A DNA stretch of 23,992 bases from a virus: IMG/VR virus record IMGVR_UViG_3300033148_002665, positions 1 to 23,992 of that record, one strand, 5' to 3'. The notes beneath the pieces are model-generated. The model saw only the letters and a program-made list of their open reading frames with translations, had not been told where the DNA came from and ran no database searches. Position 1 is the stretch's first letter; each line of letters begins with the position of its first letter. Below, piece by piece: positions 16,862 to 23,992 of the stretch. Made by a program: the position numbers and the translations under genes.

Positions 16862-18606
16862 TGAAGATAGACAAACCAGTAAAGACAAATTTCGTCGAAA
16901 GGCTTAACAAAGCGATAGATGCATGTAGGGCGTTATCCGTATCGACTAACCAGAAGACGGACAGGATGTTACGTTCTTATGCTTCTGGTTGGTATAAAGG
17001 TTATAAATATTCGGCGAACTACGATATTGGACCGAAAGCAACAGACCCACACCCGATAAACATGATTGACCGTGCTGTTTCTATCCAGCTTCCTTACTTG
17101 GTTGGCGGTAATCAGACGATGAAAGTCGAGCCGAGATTCAACTTGGAATATAAACCTTTTGCCCATACTTTCCAGCAGGCGTTGAATCAGCAGATTAGAA
17201 TAATGAAATTAGCTACGAGGACTATGGAGCCGGCGGTTTTGAACTCGCTCTTCAGTATGGGGATAGTAAAGACCGGAACTAAGAAGGCCGGAACGTTAAA
17301 TATCGAAGGTTCTCTGAGCGAATACGGTTCGCCTTTCGCTGAAGTGGTAGACAGGGCGAATTACGTATTCGATATTACAGCTAAAGACAGGGAACAGTAC
17401 GAGTTCGAGGGCGATTCTTACTACCTTCCAACCGAAGTTGCAAGAGATTTATTTCCTAAACACAGCGATAAGATAAACCCCGACTTCAAAATGTACGGAG
17501 AAGGAACGCAGAATGCCAGTCCAAAGACTATAACCAATCCCGAAAAAATAATTTATAACGAATTACACGAATATTCGGAATTTATAGACCTGTGGCTTCC
17601 TAAAGAGAAATTGGTTATAACTATCTTACCTTCTTATAAGGGTTACAAGAAGATTCTTCGCAGAGTCCAATATGAAGGCCCTGAAAGCGGGCCTTATGAC
17701 GTTCTTTTCTATAAATCGTTCCCCGAATCTACTATCCCTATCCCACCTATATTTACTTTAATGGAATTAGACGCTGCGATAAATACTTTATTTTCTAAGG
17801 CGAGGAACCAGGCAGAACGGTTAAAGAAAATTGGTGTATTCGAGGCCGGTGGTCAGGAGGACGCAGCAACCGCAAGAAACGCCAAAGATGGAGAGTTTAT
17901 CGGTCTTAATAACGTACAGAATACAAGAGAAGTTACTTTAGGCGGGGTAGTGCCTGAAATTTATAACTTTTTGGGTTTCTCTTTGCAGCAATTCTCGGAA
18001 CAGGGTGGTAACTTGAATACTACCGGCGGGAGGACGATTCAGGCCAATACGTTAGGGCAGGAAGAACTCTTAATGGCAAACGCGGGACGTTATTTAAATA
18101 TGATGAGCCAGAAAGTCCACACTTTTGCTTCGAGTATAGGCGAGAAATTAGCTTACGAAATGTGGAACAATCCTACTATCCAAATGGCTACGATTAAGAG
18201 GGCGGCGGGGATAGTTGATATTCCTATCCTTTACGACCAGACCGAGCAGTTAGGAGAGTTTACCGATTATGAATTAGATATTCAGATGTATTCAATGCAA
18301 AGAGCTACCCCCGAACAGAAGTTTACTAAGATGATGCAGTTATTGAACGGATGGATACTACCAACTGCCCAAATGGCTGCACAGCAGGGCAAGGTTCTCA
18401 ATATACCGGAAGTAACGAAAGATTTGAGTAATTATATAGATTTAGATACAGATTCATGGTTCTTGAGCGATACGCCCGTCTCACAGGGCATTTCAGGCTT
18501 GAATGCCTATCAACCTCAAGGTGGTGGCGATGAGATGGGAATGAATCTGAATAATACGATAGCTAAAGAAAATGCCCATGCAGGCAAGACTACAGCGGAG
18601 GTATAA
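16861..18606 (+). CDS. Portal protein
   Basis: The protein has 581 residues, immediately after TerL (TAATG overlap), the near-universal position of the portal. Features include a conserved helix/loop early on (KGYKYSANYDIGPKATDPHP), a beta-rich middle, and the long helical crown region with GGRTIQANTLGQEELLMANA. It forms the dodecameric ring through which DNA enters, joining TerL to the capsid. The call rests on position, size and general pattern, as portals diverge greatly. Confidence 0.82.
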   Translation: MKIDKPVKTNFVERLNKAIDACRALSVSTNQKTDRMLRSYASGWYKGYKYSANYDIGPKATDPHPINMIDRAVSIQLPYLVGGNQTMKVEPRFNLEYKPFAHTFQQALNQQIRIMKLATRTMEPAVLNSLFSMGIVKTGTKKAGTLNIEGSLSEYGSPFAEVVDRANYVFDITAKDREQYEFEGDSYYLPTEVARDLFPKHSDKINPDFKMYGEGTQNASPKTITNPEKIIYNELHEYSEFIDLWLPKEKLVITILPSYKGYKKILRRVQYEGPESGPYDVLFYKSFPESTIPIPPIFTLMELDAAINTLFSKARNQAERLKKIGVFEAGGQEDAATARNAKDGEFIGLNNVQNTREVTLGGVVPEIYNFLGFSLQQFSEQGGNLNTTGGRTIQANTLGQEELLMANAGRYLNMMSQKVHTFASSIGEKLAYEMWNNPTIQMATIKRAAGIVDIPILYDQTEQLGEFTDYELDIQMYSMQRATPEQKFTKMMQLLNGWILPTAQMAAQQGKVLNIPEVTKDLSNYIDLDTDSWFLSDTPVSQGISGLNAYQPQGGGDEMGMNLNNTIAKENAHAGKTTAEV

Positions 18607-18608
18607 AA

Positions 18609-19007
18609 ATGGCAGGTGTAGCACTATTAGCGGTAAGTTTGAAGGTAACAGGAATCGGCGATGAGATTCTAATGGCGAACAGCCAGACATTGACGGTTCC
18701 GGTAGAGGTTGCAAAGGGATATTCGATTGTAACTACAAAAGCAACTTCTCAAGCGCTGCCATTGGGCGATATAGAGATCGCAAAAGTGTATGGTGTTTAT
18801 CTGAAGGCGGAAGTTGGAGCAATCTATATTAAAATAAATTCAGACACTGTTGAGGCGATTACATCTACAAACGCTCATTTGATTCTAAATGAAGGCGAAG
18901 CTGTCTATATACCAATGAACGGTGCTATTACCTCACACTCCGGATTTATGATAGACGTAGGCACAAGTTTGGATGCCTATAGTTATGTTGTGTTAGGAAG
19001 TGCTTAA
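18609..19007 (+). CDS. Small beta-rich head-associated protein
   Basis: The protein has 132 residues, starting two bases after the portal stop. It is mostly predicted strands (LTVPVEVAKGYSIVTTKATS, then GAIYIKINSDTVEAITSTNA) with no motif known to me. The composition and position between portal and scaffold suggest a head decoration or stabilising protein. Confidence 0.62.
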   Translation: MAGVALLAVSLKVTGIGDEILMANSQTLTVPVEVAKGYSIVTTKATSQALPLGDIEIAKVYGVYLKAEVGAIYIKINSDTVEAITSTNAHLILNEGEAVYIPMNGAITSHSGFMIDVGTSLDAYSYVVLGSA

Positions 19008-19315
19008 TGGCGGTGTACGAATACAAATGTGATTGTGGAATAGAAAAAGAAGTAATATCTTCGATGAAAGATTCGGATACGCCCGTCCAGTGTGTTTGTG
19101 GCCAACGAATGAAGAGAATAATATCCTTGCCAAATACCGACTTAGTTAATAATGTAAGGTATTCGAGTTCTATGGGCGTGAATCCGAAACGGATACCGGA
19201 ATCCGAAAGAATGTACCCTGGAAGCAGATATACTCCCGACGGGAGATTGATAGTAAATAATCGTAAAGATAAATTGATGAAAATGGCCCAGCGAGGATAC
19301 GTGGAATTTGAATAA
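19007..19315 (+). CDS. FmdB-like zinc-ribbon protein
   Basis: The protein has 102 residues. MAVYEYKCDCG begins an FmdB-type zinc ribbon with Cys8, Cys10, Cys29 and Cys31. A phage-typical C-terminal part (SMGVNPKRIPESERMYPGSR, then YTPDGRLIVNNR) follows. Proteins of this plan are common in head modules, between portal and capsid genes. The role may be assembly or DNA binding. The start overlaps the previous stop (TAATGG). Confidence 0.75.
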   Translation: MAVYEYKCDCGIEKEVISSMKDSDTPVQCVCGQRMKRIISLPNTDLVNNVRYSSSMGVNPKRIPESERMYPGSRYTPDGRLIVNNRKDKLMKMAQRGYVEFE

Positions 19316-19325
19316 GGAGATAACA

Positions 19326-19490
19326 ATGGCAGATTCAAAAAAAGTTCAAGGGTACGAAGTATATGAAATTGAAAGCGCAGCCGACACTTTGGTTAGAGCA
19401 GAAACGATAAAGATAAAAGATAAAAAATTATACAAGTTGGCGTTGGCTGAGTTAAAAAAACGCAAAAAAACTATATCGACTATTGTATAA
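19326..19490 (+). CDS. Small helical protein
   Basis: The protein has 54 residues from ATG 19326 (AAGGAGATAACA upstream; a start 18 bases earlier has no SD). Charged helices (SAADTLVRAETIKIKDKKLY, then KLALAELKKRKK). No family is recognised. It lies between the FmdB-like gene and the scaffold. Confidence 0.6.
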   Translation: MADSKKVQGYEVYEIESAADTLVRAETIKIKDKKLYKLALAELKKRKKTISTIV

Positions 19491-19519
19491 AACAGAAACC
19501 TAAAATTAAGGAATGAATT

Positions 19520-20392
19520 ATGACAATTGAAAGTAATGAAACTGAGGTAGATGTTTTGGATTCCGTTATTAAAAAAGGCGAAGAAGAAACAAAAGAACAG
19601 ACAGTAGACCAGTTTGGTTCGGCATTGCCGGAAGGTTTTGCTGACCAGATGGACGAAGCGCTTAAAGAAAAATCTGAAACTACGGAAGTTCCTGAGGAAA
19701 CTACTGTAGAAGAAGAGGAAGTTACAATAGAGGAAACTGATGTTTCTGAGGAAACCACGAAAGTTTCTGACGCTGAAAAAGAAGAAAAAGAAGAAACTAC
19801 AGAGGCTGGGGCCGAAGTAACTAAAAAGACTTCCGAGGAAGTCGAGAAACCAGTTGTGGTAGAAAAACCGCAAGTAGAGGAAATCAAGTTCGACCTTGAC
19901 CCAGAACTCGTTGACCCGCAGGTAAAGGGTGCAATAGATTCTATTGCCGACACTCTCAATAAGCAACAAAAAGCTATTGCCGAAGAAAGAGAGTTCTTGC
20001 GGTTAGAGAGGGAAAAGGTTTATGAGAATCGGATAGATAAATGTTTTGATTCTTTCGCAACTGATTTGCCTGACGTAGGTAATTCGTCGTCCCTTACAGA
20101 GCAGAACGGCAAATATCGCCGAGAGTTATTCCAACACGCCCATGTAACGGCGCAAGTACATGGAGTAACTATCGAAGAAGCGATAAAAGATACCGTGCAG
20201 ATGTTCAAAAACAGGGACGGAGAAAAAGCCGCAGAGAAACGGCTTGTTACTAAGCTTCAGAAACAGAAAAGCAAGTTCACTAATCCGCCTACGAGGAAAA
20301 AGACCGATGTATCCAAACGGAAATTTGCCAACAAGACGGAGAGGGCAAACGCTATCATGACCGAAGCTTACAAAGAAGCCGGAATAGATTAA
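19520..20392 (+). CDS. Capsid scaffolding protein
   Basis: The protein has 290 residues. Residues 1-120 are extremely acidic and low in complexity (Glu/Thr/Val). Residues 120-185 form a coiled coil (LNKQQKAIAEEREFLRLERE). The basic C-terminal part (TKLQKQKSKFTNPPTRKKTD) can bind capsid subunits. This charge pattern and the place just before the major capsid gene are characteristic of scaffolds, which shape the procapsid and leave before DNA entry. No protease domain is seen. Confidence 0.82.
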   Translation: MTIESNETEVDVLDSVIKKGEEETKEQTVDQFGSALPEGFADQMDEALKEKSETTEVPEETTVEEEEVTIEETDVSEETTKVSDAEKEEKEETTEAGAEVTKKTSEEVEKPVVVEKPQVEEIKFDLDPELVDPQVKGAIDSIADTLNKQQKAIAEEREFLRLEREKVYENRIDKCFDSFATDLPDVGNSSSLTEQNGKYRRELFQHAHVTAQVHGVTIEEAIKDTVQMFKNRDGEKAAEKRLVTKLQKQKSKFTNPPTRKKTDVSKRKFANKTERANAIMTEAYKEAGID

Positions 20393-20415
20393 CTTAATAA
20401 AGAAAGGGGCTAAAA

Positions 20416-21492
20416 ATGGCTCTCACAATACAACAATGCCTTGATTTGGTTAACTCTACGAGAAACTATTTCACATTAGACAATCTCTCGGTATCTTTAA
20501 CCTATCCGAGATACGAAGTATTGAACAGGATACTTCCGAACTATAAAAAGATGGGTGCAGGTGAAAATTACGATACTGACATCCAATTAGAGGATGCAAC
20601 TAACGGTGGTCATGTCGGGATGTTGTTCTATAACGATGCTTCCAATGTAAACGATACCGACCAGAAGGTTACAACCCCCTGGAAAAGATATACGAACAAC
20701 TGTTCTTACGACAGGATTCAGTTATCAATTAACCAGCCCATTAAGACAAGAGTGTATAAGTACCTGGAGTCCAAGATGATTGCAATGTACCGCAAAGCTG
20801 CTGATGATTTGCAGGTGGCGTTCTGGTCTAATCCGTCGGGTACTGCTGATACCAATACTATTCGCGGCGTACCTGGCTGGATTACTATGGGTACAGACGA
20901 TTCCACTGGTGGTTTTACCGGCGGGGCCGCTTCTTATACGGACGGCACGGCTTTTGATGTCGGCGGGATTAGTTCTACCACTTACACCCGTTGGCAGAAT
21001 TGGTATGCCGACCATAAAGGTAATTTGAATGAGACTTTTCTTGATATGTTAGGCGATGCCTGTCGGGCAACTGATTTTGAAGCACCGAGAAGTCCAGGTA
21101 AAGTTGATGGCGTAAACGAACAGGGAGTTGCCGGCATGGAGTTTTTCACCAGTAACAACGTGATTAAGAATGTCGAGAAAATTGCCCGTAACTCAGACGA
21201 TAGGATTGGTAATGATTTAGGTAAATATGCAGGTAAGACTTTGTATAAGAATATTCCGTTTAATTACGTGAAGATTCTTGACACTGCTGTAGCGAATTTG
21301 TTCGGAACCGACCCGCTGTTCGCAATCAACTTTGACCAACTCTATCCCGTTGTTCTTGAAGACTGGTACTTCCAGCCCGACCAGGAGAAGAACGCTTTCT
21401 CCCATACAGTCTTAACCCAGTATATTGACTTGGTCTGGAATCTTCACGGCGAGAATAAACAAACTTTTGGTTTTCTAATTAGTGAGCAGTAA
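20416..21492 (+). CDS. Major capsid protein
   Basis: The protein has 358 residues, directly after the scaffold with a strong AAAGGGG site, as expected for a highly expressed HK97-fold shell protein. The sequence begins MALTIQQCLDLVNSTRNYFT, has a Gly/Thr-rich central part (GGFTGGAASYTDGTAFDVGG) and ends HGENKQTFGFLISEQ. I see no N-terminal propeptide and no protease gene nearby, so maturation probably lacks cleavage. The call rests on order, size and composition. Confidence 0.82.
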   Translation: MALTIQQCLDLVNSTRNYFTLDNLSVSLTYPRYEVLNRILPNYKKMGAGENYDTDIQLEDATNGGHVGMLFYNDASNVNDTDQKVTTPWKRYTNNCSYDRIQLSINQPIKTRVYKYLESKMIAMYRKAADDLQVAFWSNPSGTADTNTIRGVPGWITMGTDDSTGGFTGGAASYTDGTAFDVGGISSTTYTRWQNWYADHKGNLNETFLDMLGDACRATDFEAPRSPGKVDGVNEQGVAGMEFFTSNNVIKNVEKIARNSDDRIGNDLGKYAGKTLYKNIPFNYVKILDTAVANLFGTDPLFAINFDQLYPVVLEDWYFQPDQEKNAFSHTVLTQYIDLVWNLHGENKQTFGFLISEQ

Positions 21493-21615
21493 AGGACTTA
21501 CGTTAATTTTTTATCGTCCTCGTTTGAGTACAAGCCAGTGAAAAACTGGTAGTGCGAAGAGGACACCGATATGGCGGATTGTGCCCGCTAATCAAATTCT
21601 CGAAAGGAGAATATT
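21493..21615 (+). other. Structured intergenic RNA between capsid and next head gene
   Basis: TATCG (21512-21516) pairs with CGATA (21567-21571); TCCTC (21517-21521) pairs with GAGGA (21559-21563); and an inner CCAGT/ACTGG hairpin (21535-21539 with 21545-21549) has loop GAAAA. The sum is a long bulged stem without a T-run. It could protect or process the capsid mRNA. A six-codon frame at 21571 follows. Confidence 0.5.
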
Positions 21616-22407
21616 ATGGCAAGAGGTAAGAATAGGCAGTATGTAGTTAATGGCGACAAGCAGGTTGGTTATGGTAGTCAGGCTACGTGGGATTTTATCT
21701 ACGAAGCATCTACTACCAAGAATCCTTTATATAATCTTGGTGACAAGGTTACGCTTCCTGACGACCGTGAGTTTAGATACGCAAAAGCATTGACTGAAGT
21801 TCACGCTGCACACGGTTGCGAACAGACCTATACAGGTTTAATCAGTTATACATCGTTTGTTGTAGCTGCTTCTGCCGGTGATAGAGAAATAACTGTTCCT
21901 GCTGCAACACACGCGGCTTTAACTAAAGACCAACTTCGTGGCGGAATGGTTATTATCTTCGATGGCTCTGATGATAGCAATACTACGACAAGGGGTATTC
22001 TTGGTAATGATGCTTCCGATGCAGATGTTGCGTTCAAATTGTATCTGGATGCCAAAATTCACGCGGCGATTACAACCACTAATGCTATTGAGGTATATCG
22101 CAACGAGTGGGAGGCGTTACAGGATGGTTCTTCGGCAACTAATGCCAAGATGGGCGTTCCGGCTGTTAACGCAACTGCGTTGCAGTATTTCTGGGTTCAA
22201 ACCAAGGGTAAGACATGGATTGCACCGCAGGGTACTGTAATTGGCAACGAGGGTATGGGCGTCTATTGGAGGCATGATGGTTCACTTGAGGCTGCTGCTA
22301 CGGCACTTGGGGCCACTGTTCCAGATGCAGATAGTACACAGCTTGCAGGCCACCTTGTAATCGGAAATTATTCTGGTAATGGCCCAATAGTTTATTTGAA
22401 CGGCTAA
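21616..22407 (+). CDS. Virion structural protein, probably head decoration
   Basis: The protein has 263 residues, rich in Ala, Thr and Gly. It opens with MARGKNRQYVVNGDKQVGYG, then beta-rich segments including SFVVAASAGDREITVPAATH and LQYFWVQTKGKTWIAPQGTV. SD GAAAGGAGAATATT fits strong expression. Its position just after the major capsid gene suggests a decoration or minor capsid protein. No family is recognised. Confidence 0.65.
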   Translation: MARGKNRQYVVNGDKQVGYGSQATWDFIYEASTTKNPLYNLGDKVTLPDDREFRYAKALTEVHAAHGCEQTYTGLISYTSFVVAASAGDREITVPAATHAALTKDQLRGGMVIIFDGSDDSNTTTRGILGNDASDADVAFKLYLDAKIHAAITTTNAIEVYRNEWEALQDGSSATNAKMGVPAVNATALQYFWVQTKGKTWIAPQGTVIGNEGMGVYWRHDGSLEAAATALGATVPDADSTQLAGHLVIGNYSGNGPIVYLNG

Positions 22408-22418
22408 TTTAGTTTATG

Positions 22419-22446
22419 GGGCGGGTTTCGGCTCGCCCTATATTTT
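22419..22446 (+). terminator. Possible terminator after the decoration gene
   Basis: GGGCGGG (22419-22425) pairs with CTCGCCC (22432-22438), one G-U pair, loop TTTCGG, then CTATATTTT. The T-run is imperfect and the SD of the next gene follows at once, so read-through is likely; it may set relative expression. Confidence 0.5.
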
Positions 22447-22456
22447 GGAGAATATC

Positions 22457-22546
22457 ATGGAAAAGAAAAAAGAAAAGAAGGTTCTTATTGGTTCAGCTTA
22501 TAAAAAAGCAAAAGCCAAGAAAGAGGCAAAAAAAAAGGAAAAATAA
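22457..22546 (+). CDS. Very small lysine-rich peptide
   Basis: The protein has 29 residues, more than half Lys/Glu (MEKKKEKKVLIGSAYKKAKA and onward). GGAG lies eight bases before ATG 22457. It resembles the tiny basic peptides found in head modules of other phages. Without the ribosome site it would be dismissed as low-complexity sequence. Confidence 0.5.
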   Translation: MEKKKEKKVLIGSAYKKAKAKKEAKKKEK

Positions 22547-22580
22547 AGGAAAAATAAACTTTATTTTGAAAGGATGAATT

Positions 22581-22745
22581 GTGAAAAAAGAAGTTGAAGA
22601 GGCATTGAGAAATGTAGAATTAACGTGTGCCACTGCAAGACTTAGTCGCGAAGAACATTTAATACTGGCACGAAATATAAATCTACTACGAGAAAAGTGC
22701 GCAGATAAACCCAAGAAAAAGGGTAGTAAGGATGGGAACGATTAA
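22581..22745 (+). CDS. Small protein with GTG start
   Basis: The protein has 54 residues (MKKEVEEALRNVELTCATAR and onward), helical with a basic tail. GAAAGGATG precedes GTG 22581. The 3' end overlaps the next gene by 14 bases. Unknown function. Confidence 0.58.
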   Translation: MKKEVEEALRNVELTCATARLSREEHLILARNINLLREKCADKPKKKGSKDGND

Positions 22746-22929
22746 TATATCGGACATTGCTACATTCGTCTTAGATGAGGACGATAGTATAAAATTAGAG
22801 ACCCAGACTAACGGTGATAGAATAACTATTAAGACTCACTTAGATAAAGACACGGTTGCTGCAATTGCTTATCTTGCTAATTGCAAAGGTGAACCTATCC
22901 GTATCAGAATAAAGAAGGTGACAGAATGA
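22732..22929 (+). CDS. Small beta-rich protein
   Basis: The protein has 65 residues with alternating strands (DSIKLETQTNGDRITIKTHL, then GEPIRIRIKKV). The start lies inside the previous gene and the end overlaps the next start (ATGA), so it is embedded in a tightly coupled structural operon. No family is known. Confidence 0.58.
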   Translation: MGTINISDIATFVLDEDDSIKLETQTNGDRITIKTHLDKDTVAAIAYLANCKGEPIRIRIKKVTE

Positions 22930-23711
22930 GTACATTGGATTTGACCTATTCGGACATATACACCGCTGTTTCTAATTATCTGGGATTGGGTAATCCTACA
23001 ACCGATGCTACGGAATTGATTAAAGTTAAGAATATTACCAAACGTGGGTACAGGAAATTCCTAATGCCAATGGATTTGAGTACAGCCGCTTTCACTTCAG
23101 GAGGTAAGCAAAGAAGTCAGCCAAAACCTTATAGATGGTCGTTCCTCAGGCAGACTACTACTTTGGCGACTGTTGCAGCACAAGAGAAATATGATTTGCC
23201 AACGGGATATAACGGTATGATAATTCCTTTGAAGCATACCACAGATGATACATACAACCCGATGGAAGTACCTTTAGAGGTCATTTATCAGAAAAAGTCC
23301 GAGTCCACGAACGAGTCATATCCTCTTTACTTCGCTATTAAGGAAGGCGACTTCGATAAAATCGTAGGCAGGAAAAGAGAATTGATTTTCTATCCCGTTC
23401 CCGATCATGTGTATAATTACTATTACACCTACCGTTTCCTGCCGGAAGCGCCTGTAGAAGATGGAGATTTTTTCGTAGGCCCTGTAGGTAGTTCCGAAGC
23501 TATACTTGAATGCGCCTTAGCGGTAGCTGAATTGCAAGAGAAAGACATGATAAGTGTCCATAATGCCGAAGCTGATAGATTGGTTCAGCAGTTAATTGGA
23601 GATGATAAGTTAGGTTCCCTCGTAGGGAATATTGGTGGTATGATTAAAGAATGTGGACCGAGACGAACATCGGTAATTAGTTATGATAATACGCAGGTAA
23701 TACCTGCCTAA
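22926..23711 (+). CDS. Head-tail connector / adaptor-like protein
   Basis: The protein has 261 residues. An N-terminal helical part (YSDIYTAVSNYLGLGNPTTD, then ITKRGYRKFLMPMD) is followed by a beta region (EKYDLPTGYNGMIIPLK, then LIFYPVPDHVYNYYYTYRFL) and a helical end (ILECALAVAELQEKDMISVH). The helix-rich bundle with a central 'Y-D-L-P' and 'F-Y-P-V-P' is typical of gp6-like or podovirus adaptor proteins that attach beneath the portal. The assignment is by pattern and position. Confidence 0.6.
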   Translation: MSTLDLTYSDIYTAVSNYLGLGNPTTDATELIKVKNITKRGYRKFLMPMDLSTAAFTSGGKQRSQPKPYRWSFLRQTTTLATVAAQEKYDLPTGYNGMIIPLKHTTDDTYNPMEVPLEVIYQKKSESTNESYPLYFAIKEGDFDKIVGRKRELIFYPVPDHVYNYYYTYRFLPEAPVEDGDFFVGPVGSSEAILECALAVAELQEKDMISVHNAEADRLVQQLIGDDKLGSLVGNIGGMIKECGPRRTSVISYDNTQVIPA

Positions 23712-23726
23712 GGAAAGGAAATTAAA

Positions 23727-23992
23727 ATGCCAAACAAACAGTCAATGGGTTACGGGCTTGGAGCTACTGGAATTAGTATCCAAAGAAAGTCCTTACATCT
23801 ACTTCCAGGTATATTCACAGATAACGCTGATACGACAGGCTCGTATACGTGGGAAGACGCATTGCCGGCAGGTGCTTTTTATATCGGTTGCAGAGCGGAA
23901 ATCACAACTGCTTTCGATGAGGACACTACAGCTGCTATGACAGTTGGAAAGTCTGATGGTGCTGATGAATATTCTAATGGTACAAGTATAAG
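23727..23992 (+). CDS. Virion structural protein, 5' part only
   Basis: The frame from ATG 23727 (SD AAGGAAAGGA) stays open to the end of the window, giving 88 residues. The sequence is rich in Thr, Ala and Gly, beta-type (SLHLLPGIFTDNADTTGSYT, then GAFYIGCRAEITTAFDEDTT), as in tail or head-fibre proteins. The rest is beyond the window. Confidence 0.7.
   Translation, partial: MPNKQSMGYGLGATGISIQRKSLHLLPGIFTDNADTTGSYTWEDALPAGAFYIGCRAEITTAFDEDTTAAMTVGKSDGADEYSNGTSI

Noticed and set aside
19346-19969. 207-codon and 159-codon minus frames opposite the scaffold gene
   Set aside because: They mirror the Glu/Lys-rich scaffold codons, giving long Phe or Ser runs, with no SD site.
1-23992. CRISPR array, retron or diversity-generating retroelement
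   Set aside because: No spaced identical repeats of 25-40 bp, no reverse transcriptase motif and no adenine-variable repeat pair were found. The short repeats listed are tandem or paired elements.

Overview
The window is a continuous stretch of a tailed double-stranded DNA phage or prophage (Caudoviricetes). It shows phage gene order: small early genes, an initiator plus DnaB helicase, a block of tiny accessory genes, a reverse-strand early block, then terminase, portal, scaffold, major capsid and connector-type genes. Neither end is a natural boundary, because genes are cut at both. The DNA is moderately A+T rich. Most genes have strong AGGAG-type Shine-Dalgarno (SD) sites and many overlap as ATGA or TAATG. 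The host is a bacterium; nothing seen here fixes the phylum. No integrase, repressor or lysis cassette is certain, so lifestyle is open.

Layout. (1) 1-2976, plus: DUF551 protein, winged-helix protein, short cytosine-methyltransferase-like protein, HNH nuclease with its own promoter, zinc-finger protein, sliding-clamp-like protein. (2) 3012-5236: a promoter and a structured, terminator-containing leader, then a replication initiator carrying four perfect 11-bp iterons followed by an A+T-rich tract (a probable lambda-like intragenic origin), then DnaB. (3) 5271-9218: CsrA, a second HNH protein, zinc-ribbon and membrane peptides, a phage protein with a decayed second copy beside it, a permuted papain-like protein and a DUF5131 radical-SAM-type protein. 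(4) 9219-9431: convergent region with competing hairpins. (5) 9432-11096, minus: seven small genes, several with shared leader motifs. (6) 11216-11357: divergent promoters. (7) 11385-13494: small genes, a second terminator-containing leader, a G-quadruplex motif and an initiator-like tRNA-Met. (8) 13533-23992: virion genes.

How it works together. The left plus block and minus block look like early genes for replication and host takeover. The right block packages DNA (TerS, TerL), builds the procapsid (portal, scaffold, major capsid) and supplies accessory head or connector proteins. CsrA suggests post-transcriptional control; many ribosome sites contain GGA, the core of CsrA targets.

The strongest candidates for something undescribed are two leaders (3046-3161 and 11816-11918). 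In each, an intrinsic terminator sits inside a short open frame that begins almost at the predicted transcript start, and the terminator loop is complementary to a flanking segment. Several other near-consensus promoters also place an ATG at or within a few bases of the predicted start, suggesting leaderless translation.
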